A stretch of 64,000 bases of DNA from Aegilops tauschii subsp. strangulata (lineage: Eukaryota; Streptophyta; Magnoliopsida; Poales; Poaceae), in NCBI RefSeq assembly GCF_002575655.3, contig NC_053037.3, forward strand, positions 251,195,135 to 251,259,134. Direction: 5' to 3'. The position numbers were made by a program, and so were the translations under genes. The notes under the pieces were generated by a model, which saw nothing but the letters and a program-made list of their open reading frames with translations, was not told the origin of the DNA and made no database searches. Below are positions 1 to 11,959 of the stretch, one piece after another (within the stretch, counting starts at the first letter, position 1; every line of letters begins with the position of its first letter).

Positions 1-1401
1 TTGTTGTTGCAGGAGGCGCATGGAGGAGGATTAATGGGACACTTTGGCGTGAAGAAGATGGAGGACGTACTTGCTACACATTTCTTTTGGCCAAAGATGA
101 GACGGGATGTTGAGCGTTTTGTTGCTCGCTGCACTACATGTCAAAAAGCTAAGTCACGACTCAATCCTCATGGTTTATATATGCCTTTGCCTGTACCTAG
201 TGTTCCTTGGGAGGATATATCTATGGACTTTGTTTTAGGTTTACCTCGAACAAAGAAGGGGAGGGATAGCATATTTGTTGTCGTGGATAGATTCTCGAAA
301 ATGGCACACTTTATACCATGTCATAAAAGCGATGATGCTGTTAATGTTGCTGATTTGTTCTTTCGTGAAATTATTCGCTTGCATGGTGTGCCAAATACTA
401 TTGTTTCAGATCGTGATACTAAATTTCTTAGCCACTTTTGGAGATGTTTATGGCCTAAGTTGGGGACCAAACTGCTTTTTAGTACTACTTGTCACCCCCA
501 AACTGATGGACAAACTGAAGTAGTCAATAGAACATTGTCTACTATGCTTAGGGCTGTTTTGAAGAATAATAAGAAAATGTGGGAAGAATGCTTGCCTCAT
601 ATTGAGTTTGCTTATAATCGTTCATTGCATTCTACTACTAAGATGTGCCCTTTTGAAATTGTGTATGGTTTCCTACCTCGTGCACCTATTGATTTGTTGC
701 CTCTTCCATCTTCGGAGAAGGTTAATTTTGATGCTAAACAACGTGCTGAATTGATCTTAAAAATGCATGAGTTAACTAAGGAAAACATTGAGCGTATGAA
801 TGCTAAATATAAACTTGCTGGAGATAAGGGTAGAAAACATGTTGTGTTTGCACCTGGAGATCTTGTTTGGTTACATTTGCGTAAGGATAGATTTCCTAAT
901 TTGCGCAAATCAAAGCTAATGCCACGTGCTGATGGTCCTTTTAAGGTGTTAGAGAAAATAAATGATAATGCATATAAACTTGAGCTACCTGCAGATTTTG
1001 GGGTTAGTCCCACTTTTAACATTGCAGATTTGAAGCCTTATTTGGGTGAGGAAGGTGAGCTTCCGTCGAGGACGACTTCATTTCAAGAAGGGGAGGATGA
1101 TGAGGACATCAATACCATTGTTACACCCACAGGCCCTGCTGCTATACATACTGGACCAATTACTAGAGCTCGCGCACGCCAATTAAATTACCAGGTACTT
1201 TCGTTTCTTGGTAATGATTCTAATGTTCATGAGAATATGATGCTGCCTAAATTGGATATATTTGTTTTGCTTACAAATGAAGGGCCTAGCTTTGAGAAGG
1301 ATGAACATTGGAGCAAGAACAAGCATGGAGATGATGGCATGCGCATGGGGAACAAGAACGGAGTTACAAGTGATGATTTCAGGACGTTGAAGCCACCATA
1401 A
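1..1401 (+). CDS. pol: Integrase and C-terminal tail of family-A polyprotein (5' end outside window)
   Basis: This is the integrase end of a Gag-Pol polyprotein, the enzyme that inserts the cDNA into the host chromosome. The frame is open from base 1 to a TAA at 1399-1401. Visible parts are the zinc-binding [10 protein letters not shown] and CTTC motifs, then the catalytic triad: Asp in MDFVLG (about residue 76), Asp in SDRDTKF (137) and Glu in QTEVVNR (173), giving D-X35-E spacing. [22 protein letters not shown] segment follows. From position 1098 the frame runs into the 3' LTR, so the last 101 residues (with [15 protein letters not shown]) are LTR-encoded. No chromodomain was seen. This is the least damaged integrase of the family here, although only this part is visible. 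Confidence 0.9.
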   Translation: MLLQEAHGGGLMGHFGVKKMEDVLATHFFWPKMRRDVERFVARCTTCQKAKSRLNPHGLYMPLPVPSVPWEDISMDFVLGLPRTKKGRDSIFVVVDRFSKMAHFIPCHKSDDAVNVADLFFREIIRLHGVPNTIVSDRDTKFLSHFWRCLWPKLGTKLLFSTTCHPQTDGQTEVVNRTLSTMLRAVLKNNKKMWEECLPHIEFAYNRSLHSTTKMCPFEIVYGFLPRAPIDLLPLPSSEKVNFDAKQRAELILKMHELTKENIERMNAKYKLAGDKGRKHVVFAPGDLVWLHLRKDRFPNLRKSKLMPRADGPFKVLEKINDNAYKLELPADFGVSPTFNIADLKPYLGEEGELPSRTTSFQEGEDDEDINTIVTPTGPAAIHTGPITRARARQLNYQVLSFLGNDSNVHENMMLPKLDIFVLLTNEGPSFEKDEHWSKNKHGDDGMRMGNKNGVTSDDFRTLKPP

Positions 1402-2013
1402 TGCGTGCATGAAGCCTTGGACGAAATATACAAGATGCTACTTCATAACTTTCGTCCAGAGGCTATTCTAGGTGCTGCGTCACCTTATTATTGGGCCAGG
1501 CCCATGTAATTTCGATACATAAGTATAGGCTGTTTTTAGAGTCCGTATGTGTGGGGAAACAAGAGATAGGGTTGGTTTCGGACCCCTTCCTCAAGGGCCA
1601 CGAAATTCCCCCCCTCTTCCTCCATATATACAGCCCTTAGGGCGTCGTTTAGACTTTGGGTTTTGTTTAGATTAAAAGTTCGCCATAGCTGCAACTTCGC
1701 GTAGTTCGTTTGTGTTCAGCGACCAGACAAAGGCGTCACAGAACTCCACCTTGATCAATAAAGCTTTCATCTTATATTCGCAATATCCAGATTGCAATCT
1801 CAGTTTCTTGCTTGTTCTTCGTTTGCTCGCAGGAAACAGACCCTCGTGGTCAGGTTGATCGTGCTCCGGCGTGGTCGATAACCTCTCGGAGTTGGTTTAG
1901 CGATTGCTAAGGCGCGACGTCCTCGCACGTTCGTAGTCGGATCGTCAAAGTCGACTTCCACCAAAGCGATATCCATCATCTCATCGAAAGACGGGACACC
2001 TTTGCCTCTATCA
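1098..2013 (+). repeat. 3' LTR of A1
   Basis: The LTR begins TGATGAGGACATC directly after the polypurine tract AAGAAGGGGAGGA and ends CTCTATCA. It is 916 bp, against 917 bp in the best-preserved copies. Its first 300 bp encode the polyprotein tail. A TATATA box in the middle and an AATAAA further on mark the promoter and polyadenylation regions. It carries the CATAAGTATAGG variant also found in A5, where A2, A4 and the solo LTR A6 have CTTGAGTATAGG. Confidence 0.93.
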
Positions 2014-5000
2014 TGCTACACCTACTGTTGATGCTTCTTTGGCTCCTGCTACTGCGGCGGCTGAGGAGGATGACGATTATGCGGGCGATTATGAGGATGA
2101 GGTTGATCAAAATCAGAACTACGTGCAGCCACTAGCACCACCTCCAGCAGGTCGACCTCAGGTATATATTCGCAACGGTTGGCCTGCACCACCACCTCAG
2201 GTACGAGATCATGACCATGTTCCTAAACTGAAATTGAATATTCCATTGTTTGAGGGTAGATACATTCCTGATGTATATCTTACTTGGGAGTTAGAAACTG
2301 AACAACGTTTTACATGTTTACAATATCCCGAGGAGAGACGGGTTGCTGCTGCTGTTTGTGCTTTCACTAGTTTTGCATGTGTATGGTGGTCTGAACATTG
2401 TAGATTATATCCTACTCCAGCTACTTGGGCTGCTTTGAAAACTGCTATGCGTACTCGTTGGGTTCCACCATATTATCAATGTGAATTGCTTCAAAAACTG
2501 CAGCGTTTACGACAAGGGAAAAATTCTGTAGAAGAATATTATCAGGAATTACAAACTGGCATGATTAGATGTGGTATTGTTGAGGATAATGAAGCTATGC
2601 TTGCACGTTTTATGGGTGGTTTAAATAGAGAGATTCAGACCATTCTAGAGTATAAGGAGTATACTAATATCACTCGTTTATTCCATCTTGCTTGTAAAGC
2701 TGAACGTGAAGTGCAGGATCGACAGGCATTGGCGCGAACTAACTTTTCTGCAGGTCGACCTTCATCATGGACACCGCCTGCATCTTCTACTTCCACTGCA
2801 CCAGCACCTCCATCAGGTTCCACCTCCAGCCGTGATACAAGAAAGCAGGCACAACCACCACAATCTGCCAAGAGCGCACCTGTCGGGCCTGCACAGAGCT
2901 CTTCTTCTTCCATGGCATCAACAGGGCACACAAGTGATATTATTTGTCGTCGTTGCAAGGGAAGAGGACATTATGCGAGAGAATGCAAATCTCAGCGTGT
3001 AATGATTGCTACTGAGGATGGTGGGTATGAGTCCGCTAGTGACTATGATGAGGAGACTTTGGCTCTTATTACACGTGAAGAACATGGTGGAGATGATTCT
3101 GAAAATGACACGCAATACATGGCTCCTGAAGACGCTGACAGGTATGAATGTTAGTTGCTCAACGTGTTTTGAGTGTGCAGGTCACACAAGCAGAGCAAAA
3201 TCAGAGGCATAATTTGTTCCATACAAAGGGAGTTGTGAAGGAACGTTCTGTTCGCGTCATCATAGATGGAGGGAGCTGTAACAACTTGGCTAGCATGGAG
3301 ATGGCGGAGAAACTATCTCTCACCACAAGACCACATCCACATCCTTACTACATCCAATGGTTCAACAACAGCGGCAAGGTTAAGGTAACACGTACTGTTC
3401 GTGTGCATTTTAGTATCTCTACATATGCTGATTATGTTGATTGTGATGTGGTACCCATGCAAGCATGTTCCTTATTACTTGGTAGACCATGGCAATTTGA
3501 TAAAAACTCCGTACACCATGGTAGAAACAATCAGTATACTCTTGTTCATGAGGATAAAAATATTACTTTGCTTCCTATGACTCCTGATTCCATTTTGAAA
3601 GATGACATTAATAGAGCTAATAAAGCAAAACAGGAGAAAAATAAGAGTGAAAATCAGATTGTGGCAAAAGAATTTGAGCAACAAATGAAACCTAATAATA
3701 AACCATCTAGTGCTGTTTCTGAAATTAAATTGAAAAGTGCATGTTTACTTGCCACAAAATCTGATATTAATGAGCTAGGTTTCAACAAATCTGTTTGCTA
3801 TGCTTTTGTGTGCAAAGAGGCATTATTTTCATTCGAGGACGTGCCTTCCTCTTTGCCCCCTGCTGTCACTAACATTTTGCAGGAGTTCGCTGACGTCTTC
3901 CAACAAGACGTGCCACCGGGATTACCACCTATTCGAGGGATTGAGCATCAAATTGATTTAATTCCCGGTGCATCGCTACCCAACCGTGCACCATACCGTA
4001 CCAATCCAGAGGAGACGAAGGAGATTATGCGTTAAGTACAGGAGCTGCTCGACAAAGGTTATATACGCGAATCTCTTAGTCCTTGTGCTGTTCCTATTAT
4101 ACTAGTGCCTAAAAAGGATGGTACATCGCGTATGTGTGTTGATTGTAGAGGCATTAATAACATTACTATTCGTTATCGTCATCCTATTCCTAGGCTAGAT
4201 GATATGCTTGATGAATTGAGTGGCTCTACAATATTCTCCAAAGTTGATTTGCGTAGTGGATACCATCAAATTCGTATGAAATTGGGAGATGAATGGAAAA
4301 CTGCATTTAAAACTAAGTTTGGTTTATATGAGTGGTTAGTCATGCCTTTTGGGTTAACTAATGCACCTAGTACTTTCATGAGACTAATGAACGAAGTTTT
4401 ACGTGCTTTCATTGGACGATTTGTGGTAGTCTATTTTGATGATATACTGATTTATAGCAAATCTTTGGAAGAACATTTGGAACATTTACGTGCTGTTTTT
4501 ATTTCTCTACGTGATGCACGTTTGTTTGGTAACCTTGGGAAGTGCACCTTTTGCACCGACCGAGTATCTTTTCTTGGCTATGTTGTTACTCCACAGGGAA
4601 TTGAAGTTGATAAAGCCAAGATTGAAGCTATTGAGAGTTGGCCGCAGCCCAAAACGGTCACCCAAGTGCGGAGTTTTCTTGGACTCGCTGGTTTCTATAG
4701 GCGATTTGTGAGAGATTTTAGCACCTTTGCTGCACCTCTCAACGAGCTTACAAAGAAGGATGTGCCTTTTGTTTGGGGTACCGCACAGGAAGAAGCCTTC
4801 ACGGTATTGAAAGATAAGTTGACACATGCTCCTTTACTCCAACTTCCTGATTTTAATAAGACTTTTGAGCTTGAATGTGATGCTAGTGGAATTGGATTAG
4901 GAGGTGTGTTATTACAAGATGGCAAACCTGTTGCATACTTTTCTGAAAAATTGAGTGGGCCTAGTCTGAATTATTCTACTTATGATAAAGAACTATATGC

Positions 5001-6572
5001 TCTTGTTCGGACTTTAGAAACATGGCAACATTATTTATGGCCCAAAGAATTTGTTATACATTCTGATCATGAATCTTTGAAACATATTAAAAGTCAAGCT
5101 AAACTGAATCGTAGACATGCTAAATGGGTTGAATTCATTGAAACTTTCCCTTATGTCATTAAACACAAGAAGGGTAAAGAAAATGTTATTGCTGATGCAT
5201 TGTCTCGTCGCTATACTATGCTTTCACAACTTGACTTCAAAATATTTGGTTTGGAGACCATCAAAGATCAATATGTGCATGATGCTGATTTTAAAGATGT
5301 TTTGCAGAATTGTAAAGAAGGAAGAACCTGGAACAAGTTTGTCGTTAATGATGGATTTGTGTTCCGTGCTAACAAGCTATGCATTCCAGCTAGCTCTCTT
5401 CGTCTTTTGTTGTTGCAGGAGGCGAATGGAGGAGGATTAATGGGACACTTTAGCGTGAAGAAGACGGAGGACGTACTTGCTACACATTTCTTTTGGCCAA
5501 AGATGAGACGGGATGTTGAGCGTTTTGTTGCTCGCTGCACTACATGTCAAAAAGCTAAGTCACGACTCAATCCTCATGGTTTATATATGCCTTTGCCTGT
5601 ACCTAGTGTTCCCTGGGAGGATATATCTATGGACTTTGTTTTAGGTTTACCTCGAACAAAGAAGGGGAGGGATAGCATATTTGTTGTCGTGGATAGATTC
5701 TCGAAAATGGCACACTTTATACCATGTCATAAAAGCGATGATGCTGTTAATGTTGCTGATTTGTTCTTTCGTGAAATTATTCGCTTCATGGTGTGCCAAA
5801 TACTATTGTTTCCGATCGTGATACTAAATTTCTTAGCCACTTTTGGAGATGTTTATGGGCTAAGTTGGGGACTAAACTGCTTTTTAGTACTACTTGTCAC
5901 CCCCAAACTGATGGACAAACTGAAGTAGTCAATAGAACATTGTCTACTATGCTTAGGGCTGTTTTGAAGAATAATAAGAAAATGTGGGAAGAATGCTTGC
6001 CTCATATTGAGTTTGCTTATAATCGTTCATTGCATTCTACTACTAAGATGTGCCCTTTTGAAATTGTGTATGGTTTCCTACCTCGTGCACCTATTGATTT
6101 GTTGCCTCTTCCATCTTCGGAGAAGGTTAATTTTGATGCTAAACAACGTGCTGAATTGATCTTAAAAATGCATGAGTTAACTAAGGAAAACATTGAGCGT
6201 ATGAATGCTAAATATAAACTTGCTGGAGATAAGGGTAGAAAACATGTTGTGTTTGCACCTGGAGATCTTGTTTGGTTACATTTGCGTAAGGATAGATTTC
6301 CTGATTTGCGCAAATCAAAGCTAATGCCACGTGCTGATGGTCCTTTTAAGGTGTTAGAGAAAATAAATGATAATGCATATAAACTTGAGCTGCCTGCAGA
6401 TTTTGGGGTTAGTCCCACTTTTAACATTGCAGATTTGAAGCCTTATTTGGGTGAGGGAGATGAGCTTCCGTCGAGGACGACTTCATTTCAAGAAGGGGTG
6501 GATGATGAGGAGATGATGGCATGCGCATGGGGGACAAGAACGGAGTTACAAGTGATGATTTCAGGACATTGA
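2014..6572 (+). pseudogene. gag-pol: A2 gag-pol, interrupted
   Basis: The reading order is gag capsid (VWWSEHCRLYP, EEYYQELQTGM), zinc knuckle CRRCKGRGHYAREC, protease (IIDGGSCNN), RT with YFDD, RNase H ([10 protein letters not shown]), the HHCC zinc motif and the integrase core. Breaks compared with A4 and A5 are a 1-bp deletion near 3152 that stops the gag frame, a CAA to TAA stop at 4033-4035 between protease and RT, and a 1-bp deletion near 5787 that shifts the integrase frame. The tail is also lost through a deletion in the 3' LTR. The copy cannot make a functional polyprotein, although most motifs remain. Confidence 0.92.
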
Positions 6573-7197
6573 AGCCACCATAATGCGTGCATGAAGCCTT
6601 GGACGAAATATACAAGATGCTACTTCATAACTTTCGTCCAGAGGCTATTCAAGGTGCTGCGTCACCTTATTATTGGGCCAGGCCCATGTAATTTCGAAAT
6701 ACTTGAGTATAGGCTGTTTTTACAGTCCGTATGTGTGGGGAAACAAGAGATAGGGTTGGTTTCGGACCCCTTCCGCAAGGGCCACGAAATCCCCCCCCTC
6801 TTCCTCCATATATACAGCCCTTAGGGCGTCGCCTAGACTTTGGGTTTTGTTTAGATTAAAAGTTCGCCATAGCTGCAACTTCGCGTACTTCATTTGTGTT
6901 CAACGACCAGACAAAGGCGTCACAGAACCCCAGCTTGATCAATAAAGCTTTCATCTTATATTCGCAATATCCAGATTGCAATATCAGTTTCTTGCTTGTT
7001 CTTCGTTTGCTCGCAGGAAACAGACCCTCGTGGTCAGGTTGATCGTGCTCCGGCGTGGTCGATAACCTCTCGGAGTTGGTTTAGCGATTGCTAAGGCGCG
7101 ACGTCCTCGCACGTTCGTAGTCGGATCGTCAAAGTCGACTTCCATCAAAGCGATATTCATCATCTCATCGAAAGACGGGACACCTTTGCCTCTATCA
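6503..7197 (+). repeat. 3' LTR of A2 with internal deletion
   Basis: The LTR starts TGATGAGGA after the polypurine tract and ends CTCTATCA, but is only 695 bp against 917 bp. The sequence jumps from the ninth base of the LTR to the GATGATGGCATGCGC region, removing about 222 bp. The two break sides share only GGA. The deletion removes most of the LTR-encoded protein tail and leaves the TATA box and polyadenylation region. Confidence 0.9.
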
Positions 7198-7721
7198 GGA
7201 AGAGGGGGGAATTTCGTGGCCCTTGGGGAAGGGGTCCGAAACCAACCCTATCTCTTGTTTCCCCACACATACGGACTCTAAAAATAGCCTATACTCAAGT
7301 ATTTCGAAATTACATGGGCCTGGCCCAATAATAAGGTGACGCAGCACCTAGAATAGCCTCTGGACGAAAGTTATGAAGTAGCATCTTGTATATTTCGTCC
7401 AAGGCTTCATGCACGCATTATGGTGGCTTCAACGTCTTGAAATCATCACTTGTAACTCCGTTCTTGTTCCCCATGCGCATGGCATCATCTCCATGCTTGT
7501 TCTTGCTCCAATGTTCATCCTTCTCAAAGCTAGGCCCTTCATTTGTAAGCAAAACAAATGTATCCAATTTAGGCAGCATCATATTCTCATGAACATTAGA
7601 ATCATTACCAAGAAACGAAAGTACCTGGTAATTTAATTGGCATGCGCGAGCTCTAGTAATTGGTCCAGTATGTATAGCAGCAGGGGCTGTGGGTGTAACA
7701 ATGGTATTGATGTCCTTATCA
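7198..7721 (-). repeat. A3: partial inverted family-A LTR
   Basis: This is the reverse complement of the first half of the family-A LTR. It begins in the middle, just beyond the TATATA box, where A2 interrupts it, and ends at the LTR start (TATCA on this strand, one change from TCATCA). The base to its right is element D leader sequence, not the family-A polypurine tract. This edge is therefore the 5' end of a minus-strand element or a solo LTR. The expected right target duplication is GCTCT (7722-7726). Confidence 0.88.
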
Positions 7722-8608
7722 GCTCTTTCTCTTTTGACCTCTTTTCTCATGCAAAACTTTACTAACCAAGATAGCAATTGTGTATGCTTATGGCAATTTT
7801 GTGACACAAGAGATGATACCAATAATATGCACCACGATGATATGGTATGTATGCTATGGGAAGTAGGATCACTAAAGTGCACAAGTAACGTTGCCAGCAA
7901 TACTCAAAGGCTAGTCTCGATGGGTAAGTTACGCAAAATGGCTATGGGCTATCAATGCAATGGCAAGGAGGAGACAAAGATGTCGTCGAAGTTACTGTCT
8001 GTGTACGAGGACGACCTCATGGTGATGATGAGTGGCGGTGTTCTCGATGTTGAACCGTTCCTAGTTAACCGAAACACCCTAGGAAACGATCAACCACAAC
8101 TCAAATTCCCAAAACCAAGGTCAAATGGTCGTATCGAGGTTGGCAATGCGGAAGTGGTTGAAGAAAAACGGAAGATATGGTGGAGGACCTAGGCAAAACA
8201 GTCGATCATCGAAGGGTGAAACTGCGGTGGGTGGTTGTACTGCTTGGGTGGGCGGTAGTACCGCTTGTGTTGCTCAGCGGTAGTACCGTTTGGACGGGGC
8301 AGTAGTACCACTCGTGTCAGGAAAATTCTCAGATCTGGATCGGGGGTGGATTTGGGGCGGAAATGGATGATTTCGGGGGCAAAATTTGATGGATTTCGTG
8401 GATGGAAAGTGGGGAAACTTGGGGAGATGCTAGATCCACTCGAAACCAAGCAAATCCATCGATCAAACCGAACAAAACTTCATCACACCAACAAATCACA
8501 AAAAAATTTGGGGCTATTTTTGGTGGGGATTTTCAAAATTGGGACAAAATCAACAAAACTAGGCTAGAAAACAAAGGGGTAGGGGCTCCAAATTCGTGAT
8601 CAACCTTG

Positions 8609-8619
8609 CTCTGATCCAA
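8609..8619 (-). other. Primer-binding site of D
   Basis: Two or three bases inside the LTR the minus strand reads TGGATCAGAGC. This differs by one lost base from TGGTATCAGAGC, the complement of the 3' end of initiator methionine tRNA that primes reverse transcription in most plant Ty3/gypsy elements. Confidence 0.75.
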
Positions 8620-8621
8620 GA

Positions 8622-9535
8622 TGATGTAGGGTAGAACCCTAGTGGCCCGATGTTTCACGATTGGAGAGGATCCTATGAAGAACACGAAGAACATGAGGGG
8701 ACACACGAGGGAAAACACGAGAGAATCACTCAAACCAACAAGATTCGATTACGCATGTGCTAGATCCTCGAAACACAAAGAGATACACGTTCCACGATCA
8801 ACAAGGGACGATACATAGGGTAACCGGTTCTTCTCCGTGAGGAGGTCTTGATGGGGCCACCCAAGGGGGGTCTTGAATCCAACGTGGATCTCCTCCGAAG
8901 AGGGGCCGCAGTCTCTCTCAAGGAGTAGATCCGTATGGATGAGCGAGGCTCTATCTCACATATGAGCTATCACAACGCTAACCCTAGTACGGAGCTAGGA
9001 GACAAGTATATATAGTCTAAGGGGTAAGTAGGGGATACATGGGGTGAAACCCCTTTCATTGCGCACAGGCAGGCCGGTAGTACCGGTCATGGGAGCGGTT
9101 GTACCGCTGGGAGCCCAGGTACTGGTTCCTGGAGGTGTACACGGAAGGGAGTAGCGGTTGTACCAGTTGTCTGGCCGGTAGTACCGGTCTTTTGCCTGTT
9201 ACCGGTATAAACCGGGGCGATACCGGCCTTGTTCCGCTCGATCACAGAAACTTGGGCGGTGGTTGAGCGGTTGTACTGGGATTTCTGGGCTGGGCATGTT
9301 CTCTTCATGCTCTTGATGTCCATCTTGCATCGTAGCTTCTCCTTGGTACCTAAGCACACAAAGCATCTCCGTTTGAGGTAGTAGCCATGTCTCAAGTGGG
9401 TCAAAGTGGAGTTCAACAAGGAGAGAGTTAACCTCATTTTTGATAGCTCTTGCACGAGCTCGTGTCATCGGTCCACGTGGTGTCTTGGGAGATGTAGGAT
9501 GGTCCGTGGGGATGACCGTGGGATGCTCCGCATCA
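8622..9535 (-). repeat. 5' LTR of D
   Basis: The LTR runs on the minus strand from TGATGCGGAGCATC at 9535 to CCTACATCA at 8622, 914 bp. Its first part encodes a short polyprotein tail on the minus strand. The middle (9070-9285) is full of GGTAGTACCG and GGTTGTACCG palindromes, and a TATATATA box lies just after them. The corresponding middle of the E LTR has different palindromes, so D and E are related but distinct families or subfamilies. Confidence 0.88.
9007..9014 (-). promoter_or_regulatory. TATA box of D LTR
   Basis: TATATATA lies directly downstream, on the minus strand, of the palindrome cluster. Its position corresponds to the TATAAATA of the E LTRs. It is the likely core promoter of element D. 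Confidence 0.65.
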
Positions 9536-10480
9536 CAGTGCCCTCCCGATGCTCTGCTCACCTACCATCAGCAACGTCCTCGTCACCAAGACACTCACCG
9601 ATGGCGGTGCGGGGCTCAATGTTCTCTCCGTCGAGACGTTCGAGCGACTCCAGGTGCCGTATGACCAGCTCCAGCGTACCAAGCCCTTCTCAGGAGTGAC
9701 TGACCGCTCCACCACCCCGATAGGGGAGATCCGCCTCCCTGTCACCTTCGGCAAGCGCAACAACTACCGCACTGAGCTCATCGACTTTGACGTCGCCCAC
9801 ATTCGCCTCCCGTACAACACCATCCTTGGGTATCCGGCCCTGGCCAAGTTCATGGTAGTGACTCATCATGGCTACAATGTCCTCAAGATGCTAGGGAGTT
9901 GCGGCATCATCACGGTCGCCTGCGAGGAGAAGGACGCGGCATGCTCTCTCGAGCGCGCCTACCAGGTTGCGGTGGTCGAGGACCCAGATGACGAGGGCGT
10001 TGTCTACCCTCCTGAGGCTGTCCCCAAGAAGAAGAAGCAGCTACTCCGCCAAGGACCTCAGGAGGGTGGGGTGTCCGGCGGCGCTGCCTCAAGCCCTGTG
10101 ACCACGAACGGGGCACCTTCCCCTCTCGCATAGGAAGGCGCGCCCGGCGCCCCTCTCAGGCTGGGCTCGAGGGCTCTCCTCTGGAGGGCCTCTGAACTGG
10201 CCAGCGTCATGAGGGAGGCGCTCGGGCACCATGTGGAGGCGTGCTTCAATGCGCGCTTCCGTGAGGAAAGCGCAGGGCACAAAGCGCCAGGCACTCGGGA
10301 GTTCATCACCAAGGCAATTGAGGAGCTTCAGGAGGCAAGAGCTATGCGAGGCGACCATCGCCCACCACCGGCGCAGCTCCCTGCCCCGGCGAGGACAGCG
10401 AGCTGTGCGCCGGCGTCAACATTCCTGGGCTCAATAGGGCCGCGTCTCAGGAGCTCTTCTGGCTGTCCCATGTTGGCCGG
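9536..10480 (+). pseudogene. Protease and linker remnant of C
   Basis: One frame is open from about 9549 to a TAG at 10131-10133, and continues open in the same frame to the B1 insertion. It contains a retropepsin-like segment. DGGAGLNVLS is in the position of the plant DGGSSLNIL active site, and LPYNTILGYPAL resembles the conserved fold core before the RT. A lysine-rich linker (PKKKKQ) follows. The protease would process the Gag-Pol polyprotein. The single in-frame stop reads like CAG changed to TAG. The 5' side is cut by element D, and the 3' side does not join in frame to the RT fragment at 25003, so there is also a deletion or frameshift. Confidence 0.78.
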
Positions 10481-11367
10481 TGATAGAGGCGAGGGTCCCG
10501 ATCTTTCGATGAGATGATAACTATCGATTTGGTGGAGACGACTTTGACGATCCGACTACAAACGGCACGACGTTGCGCCTTAGCAATCGCTAAACCAACT
10601 CCGAGAGGTTATTGACCATGCTGGAGCACGATCAACCTGACCACGAAGGTCTATTCCTGCAAGCAATCGAAGAACAAGCAAGAATATGATTAAGCAATCT
10701 GAATATTGCGAGTATGGATGAAGTATTGATAAAAGTGGGGTTTCATAAGCGGTATTGGTCTGATCGTTGGACACAAACGAAGTACACGAAGTTGCAGCGA
10801 TGGCTAACTTTTAACTAAATAAAACCCAAGTCTAAACGAAGCCTTAAGGGCTATATTTATAGGGAAAAGAGAGGGGATTTTGTCCACCCTTGGCACAGTG
10901 GGACTAAAACACCTCCTAAGTCGTTTCCCCTACAATATGGACTCTAAAAATAGATTACATGGACCTGGCCCAAAATAAGGTGGCGCACCACCAATAATAA
11001 GCTATGGACGAAATTTATGACATGCCATCTTGTATATTTCGTCCATCTTCTTGTATGTCATCATGGTGGCTTCAAAGTCCGGAAATCTCCACTTGAACCT
11101 CCGTTCTTGTTCTCTTCGCACGCACCTTCATCTCCGTGCTTGACCATGCTCCAATGTTCATCCTTCTTGTCCGTGCTAGGCCCTTCAATTGCAAGCAACA
11201 CAAATGTATCTAAGTTAGGCAGCATCATATTCTCATGAACACTAGAAACATTACCAAGAAACGAAAGTACCTGATAATTTAATTGGCGTATCTGAGCTCT
11301 AGCAACTGTTCCAAGAGGTAAAACAACAGGGGATATGGGTGTAACTGTGGTAGCCATGTCCTCATCA
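10481..11367 (-). repeat. 3' LTR of B1
   Basis: Read on the minus strand, the LTR begins TGATGAGGACATGGC at 11367 after the polypurine tract AAGAAGGGGAGGA and ends CTCTATCA at 10481. The first 300 bases carry the end of the B polyprotein. The LTR has a BAT-type AT-rich TATA region (on the minus strand CCTATAAATATAG) but no clear AATAAA. Confidence 0.92.
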
Positions 11368-11959
11368 TCCTCCCCTTCTTGAAAACAAAGCCGTCCTCGG
11401 CGTTGCTTAAACTGAAATGTGGCTAGCAAAAGAGACAAGGTGTACACGTTGTATATGTATATGTCATCCATTTTTACTGATCCCAGTTGGGGCACATGTG
11501 ACACAGTTATACAAGAGCACCCTTCAAAAGTCGTGAAATATAAAGCCAATATATTATCACAAGAAGTCAAAGGCATGAAAATATGGCAACTCAGTTTGCA
11601 CATATAAGTGAAGCTCTTATTCATATCAAAAGATTGACAATGCTTATCAGTAAACCATCCCAACATTGATGAACCATCACCAAGATTAGAGGTCATATCA
11701 AAATGATTAAACATTGGCACAATTATTTTCAAACATTTTTGATCGAAAACTGATTTATTCCCTGATTCACTTGATTCTTTTGCATCTATAGTTAATTCAA
11801 TGGGTTCACTCAAAATTGTTTGATCACATGGCAATGTCAAATCATCAACATAGTCCTCTAAAATAGTTGGTGTGATCAAAGTACTGGGTAGCTCACCGCA
11901 TGGTGCATTTAAAGTGACAAGACATTCATCATACTCATGTGGAGGTAGAAGATTAGTAC
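11061..11959 (-). CDS. B1 polyprotein, C-terminal half: unrecognised region plus LTR-encoded tail
   Basis: This minus-strand frame is the continuation of the B gag ORF on the other side of A4. Counting the AGTAC duplication once, the two parts give 1704 bases, exactly 568 codons with the stop, and no internal stop. The part outside the LTR (about 200 residues, starting near LPPHEYDECL) has no motif I recognise: no DTG/DSG protease, no YFDD, no zinc knuckle and no DDE triad. It is acidic at first and later rich in aromatic residues and cysteine. The last 102 residues are LTR-encoded and resemble the family-A tail ([16 protein letters not shown]). The same region occurs in B2 at 57225-57785, so it belongs to the family and is not a chance ORF. 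Confidence 0.8.

Larger units (their letters stand above)
1..2013 (+). mobile_element. A1: 3' part of a family-A Ty3/gypsy retrotransposon
   Basis: The window opens inside the integrase region of a plus-strand Ty3/gypsy element and runs through its complete 3' LTR, which ends CTCTATCA. The next base already belongs to the middle of the gag gene of another family-A copy (A2). A1 is therefore best read as inserted into A2 gag, with TGCTA (2014-2018) as the expected right target duplication. The left side is outside the window, so this duplication cannot be confirmed. An alternative is recombination between two copies of the same family. Confidence 0.85.
2014..7197 (+). mobile_element. A2: family-A Ty3/gypsy element, 5' part outside window
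   Basis: A second plus-strand family-A copy starts in mid-gag at the right edge of A1 and continues through protease, RT, RNase H, integrase and a shortened 3' LTR. Its right neighbour is the middle of an inverted family-A LTR (A3), whose sequence resumes at GGAAGAGGGG. A2 is therefore inserted into A3, and its left boundary is off-window. It represents a subfamily distinguishable from A5 by many single-base differences (see the A4 chimera). Confidence 0.85.
7722..9535 (-). mobile_element. D: CRM-like Ty3/gypsy element, 5' end only
   Basis: This is the 5' LTR, primer-binding site and leader of a minus-strand retrotransposon. The leader (7722-8606) matches the leader of element E on the opposite strand, for example around CACAAGAGATGATACC. 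The rest lies beyond A3 and outside the window. The LTR begins TGATGCGGAGCATCCCACG on the minus strand, almost as in E, and encodes a GPMTRARARAI tail typical of CRM-clade integrases. D is inserted into the protease region of element C, with CAGTG (9536-9540) as the expected duplication. Confidence 0.82.

Noticed and set aside
1183..1433. Minus-strand ORFs of 68 and 75 codons repeated at every family-A LTR
   Set aside because: They are mirror frames of the LTR-encoded polyprotein tail, and recur simply because the LTR is repeated.
1800..1835. Splice-acceptor-like CTCGCAG in the family-A LTR with GTAAGAA donors before gag
   Set aside because: Acceptor and donor are in the wrong order for one intron, and no other evidence of splicing is visible.
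1098..2013. A1 and A2 as a tandem duplication sharing one LTR
   Set aside because: The LTR is followed by mid-gag sequence and not by primer site and leader, so it is not a shared LTR of a tandem pair. Insertion is simpler.
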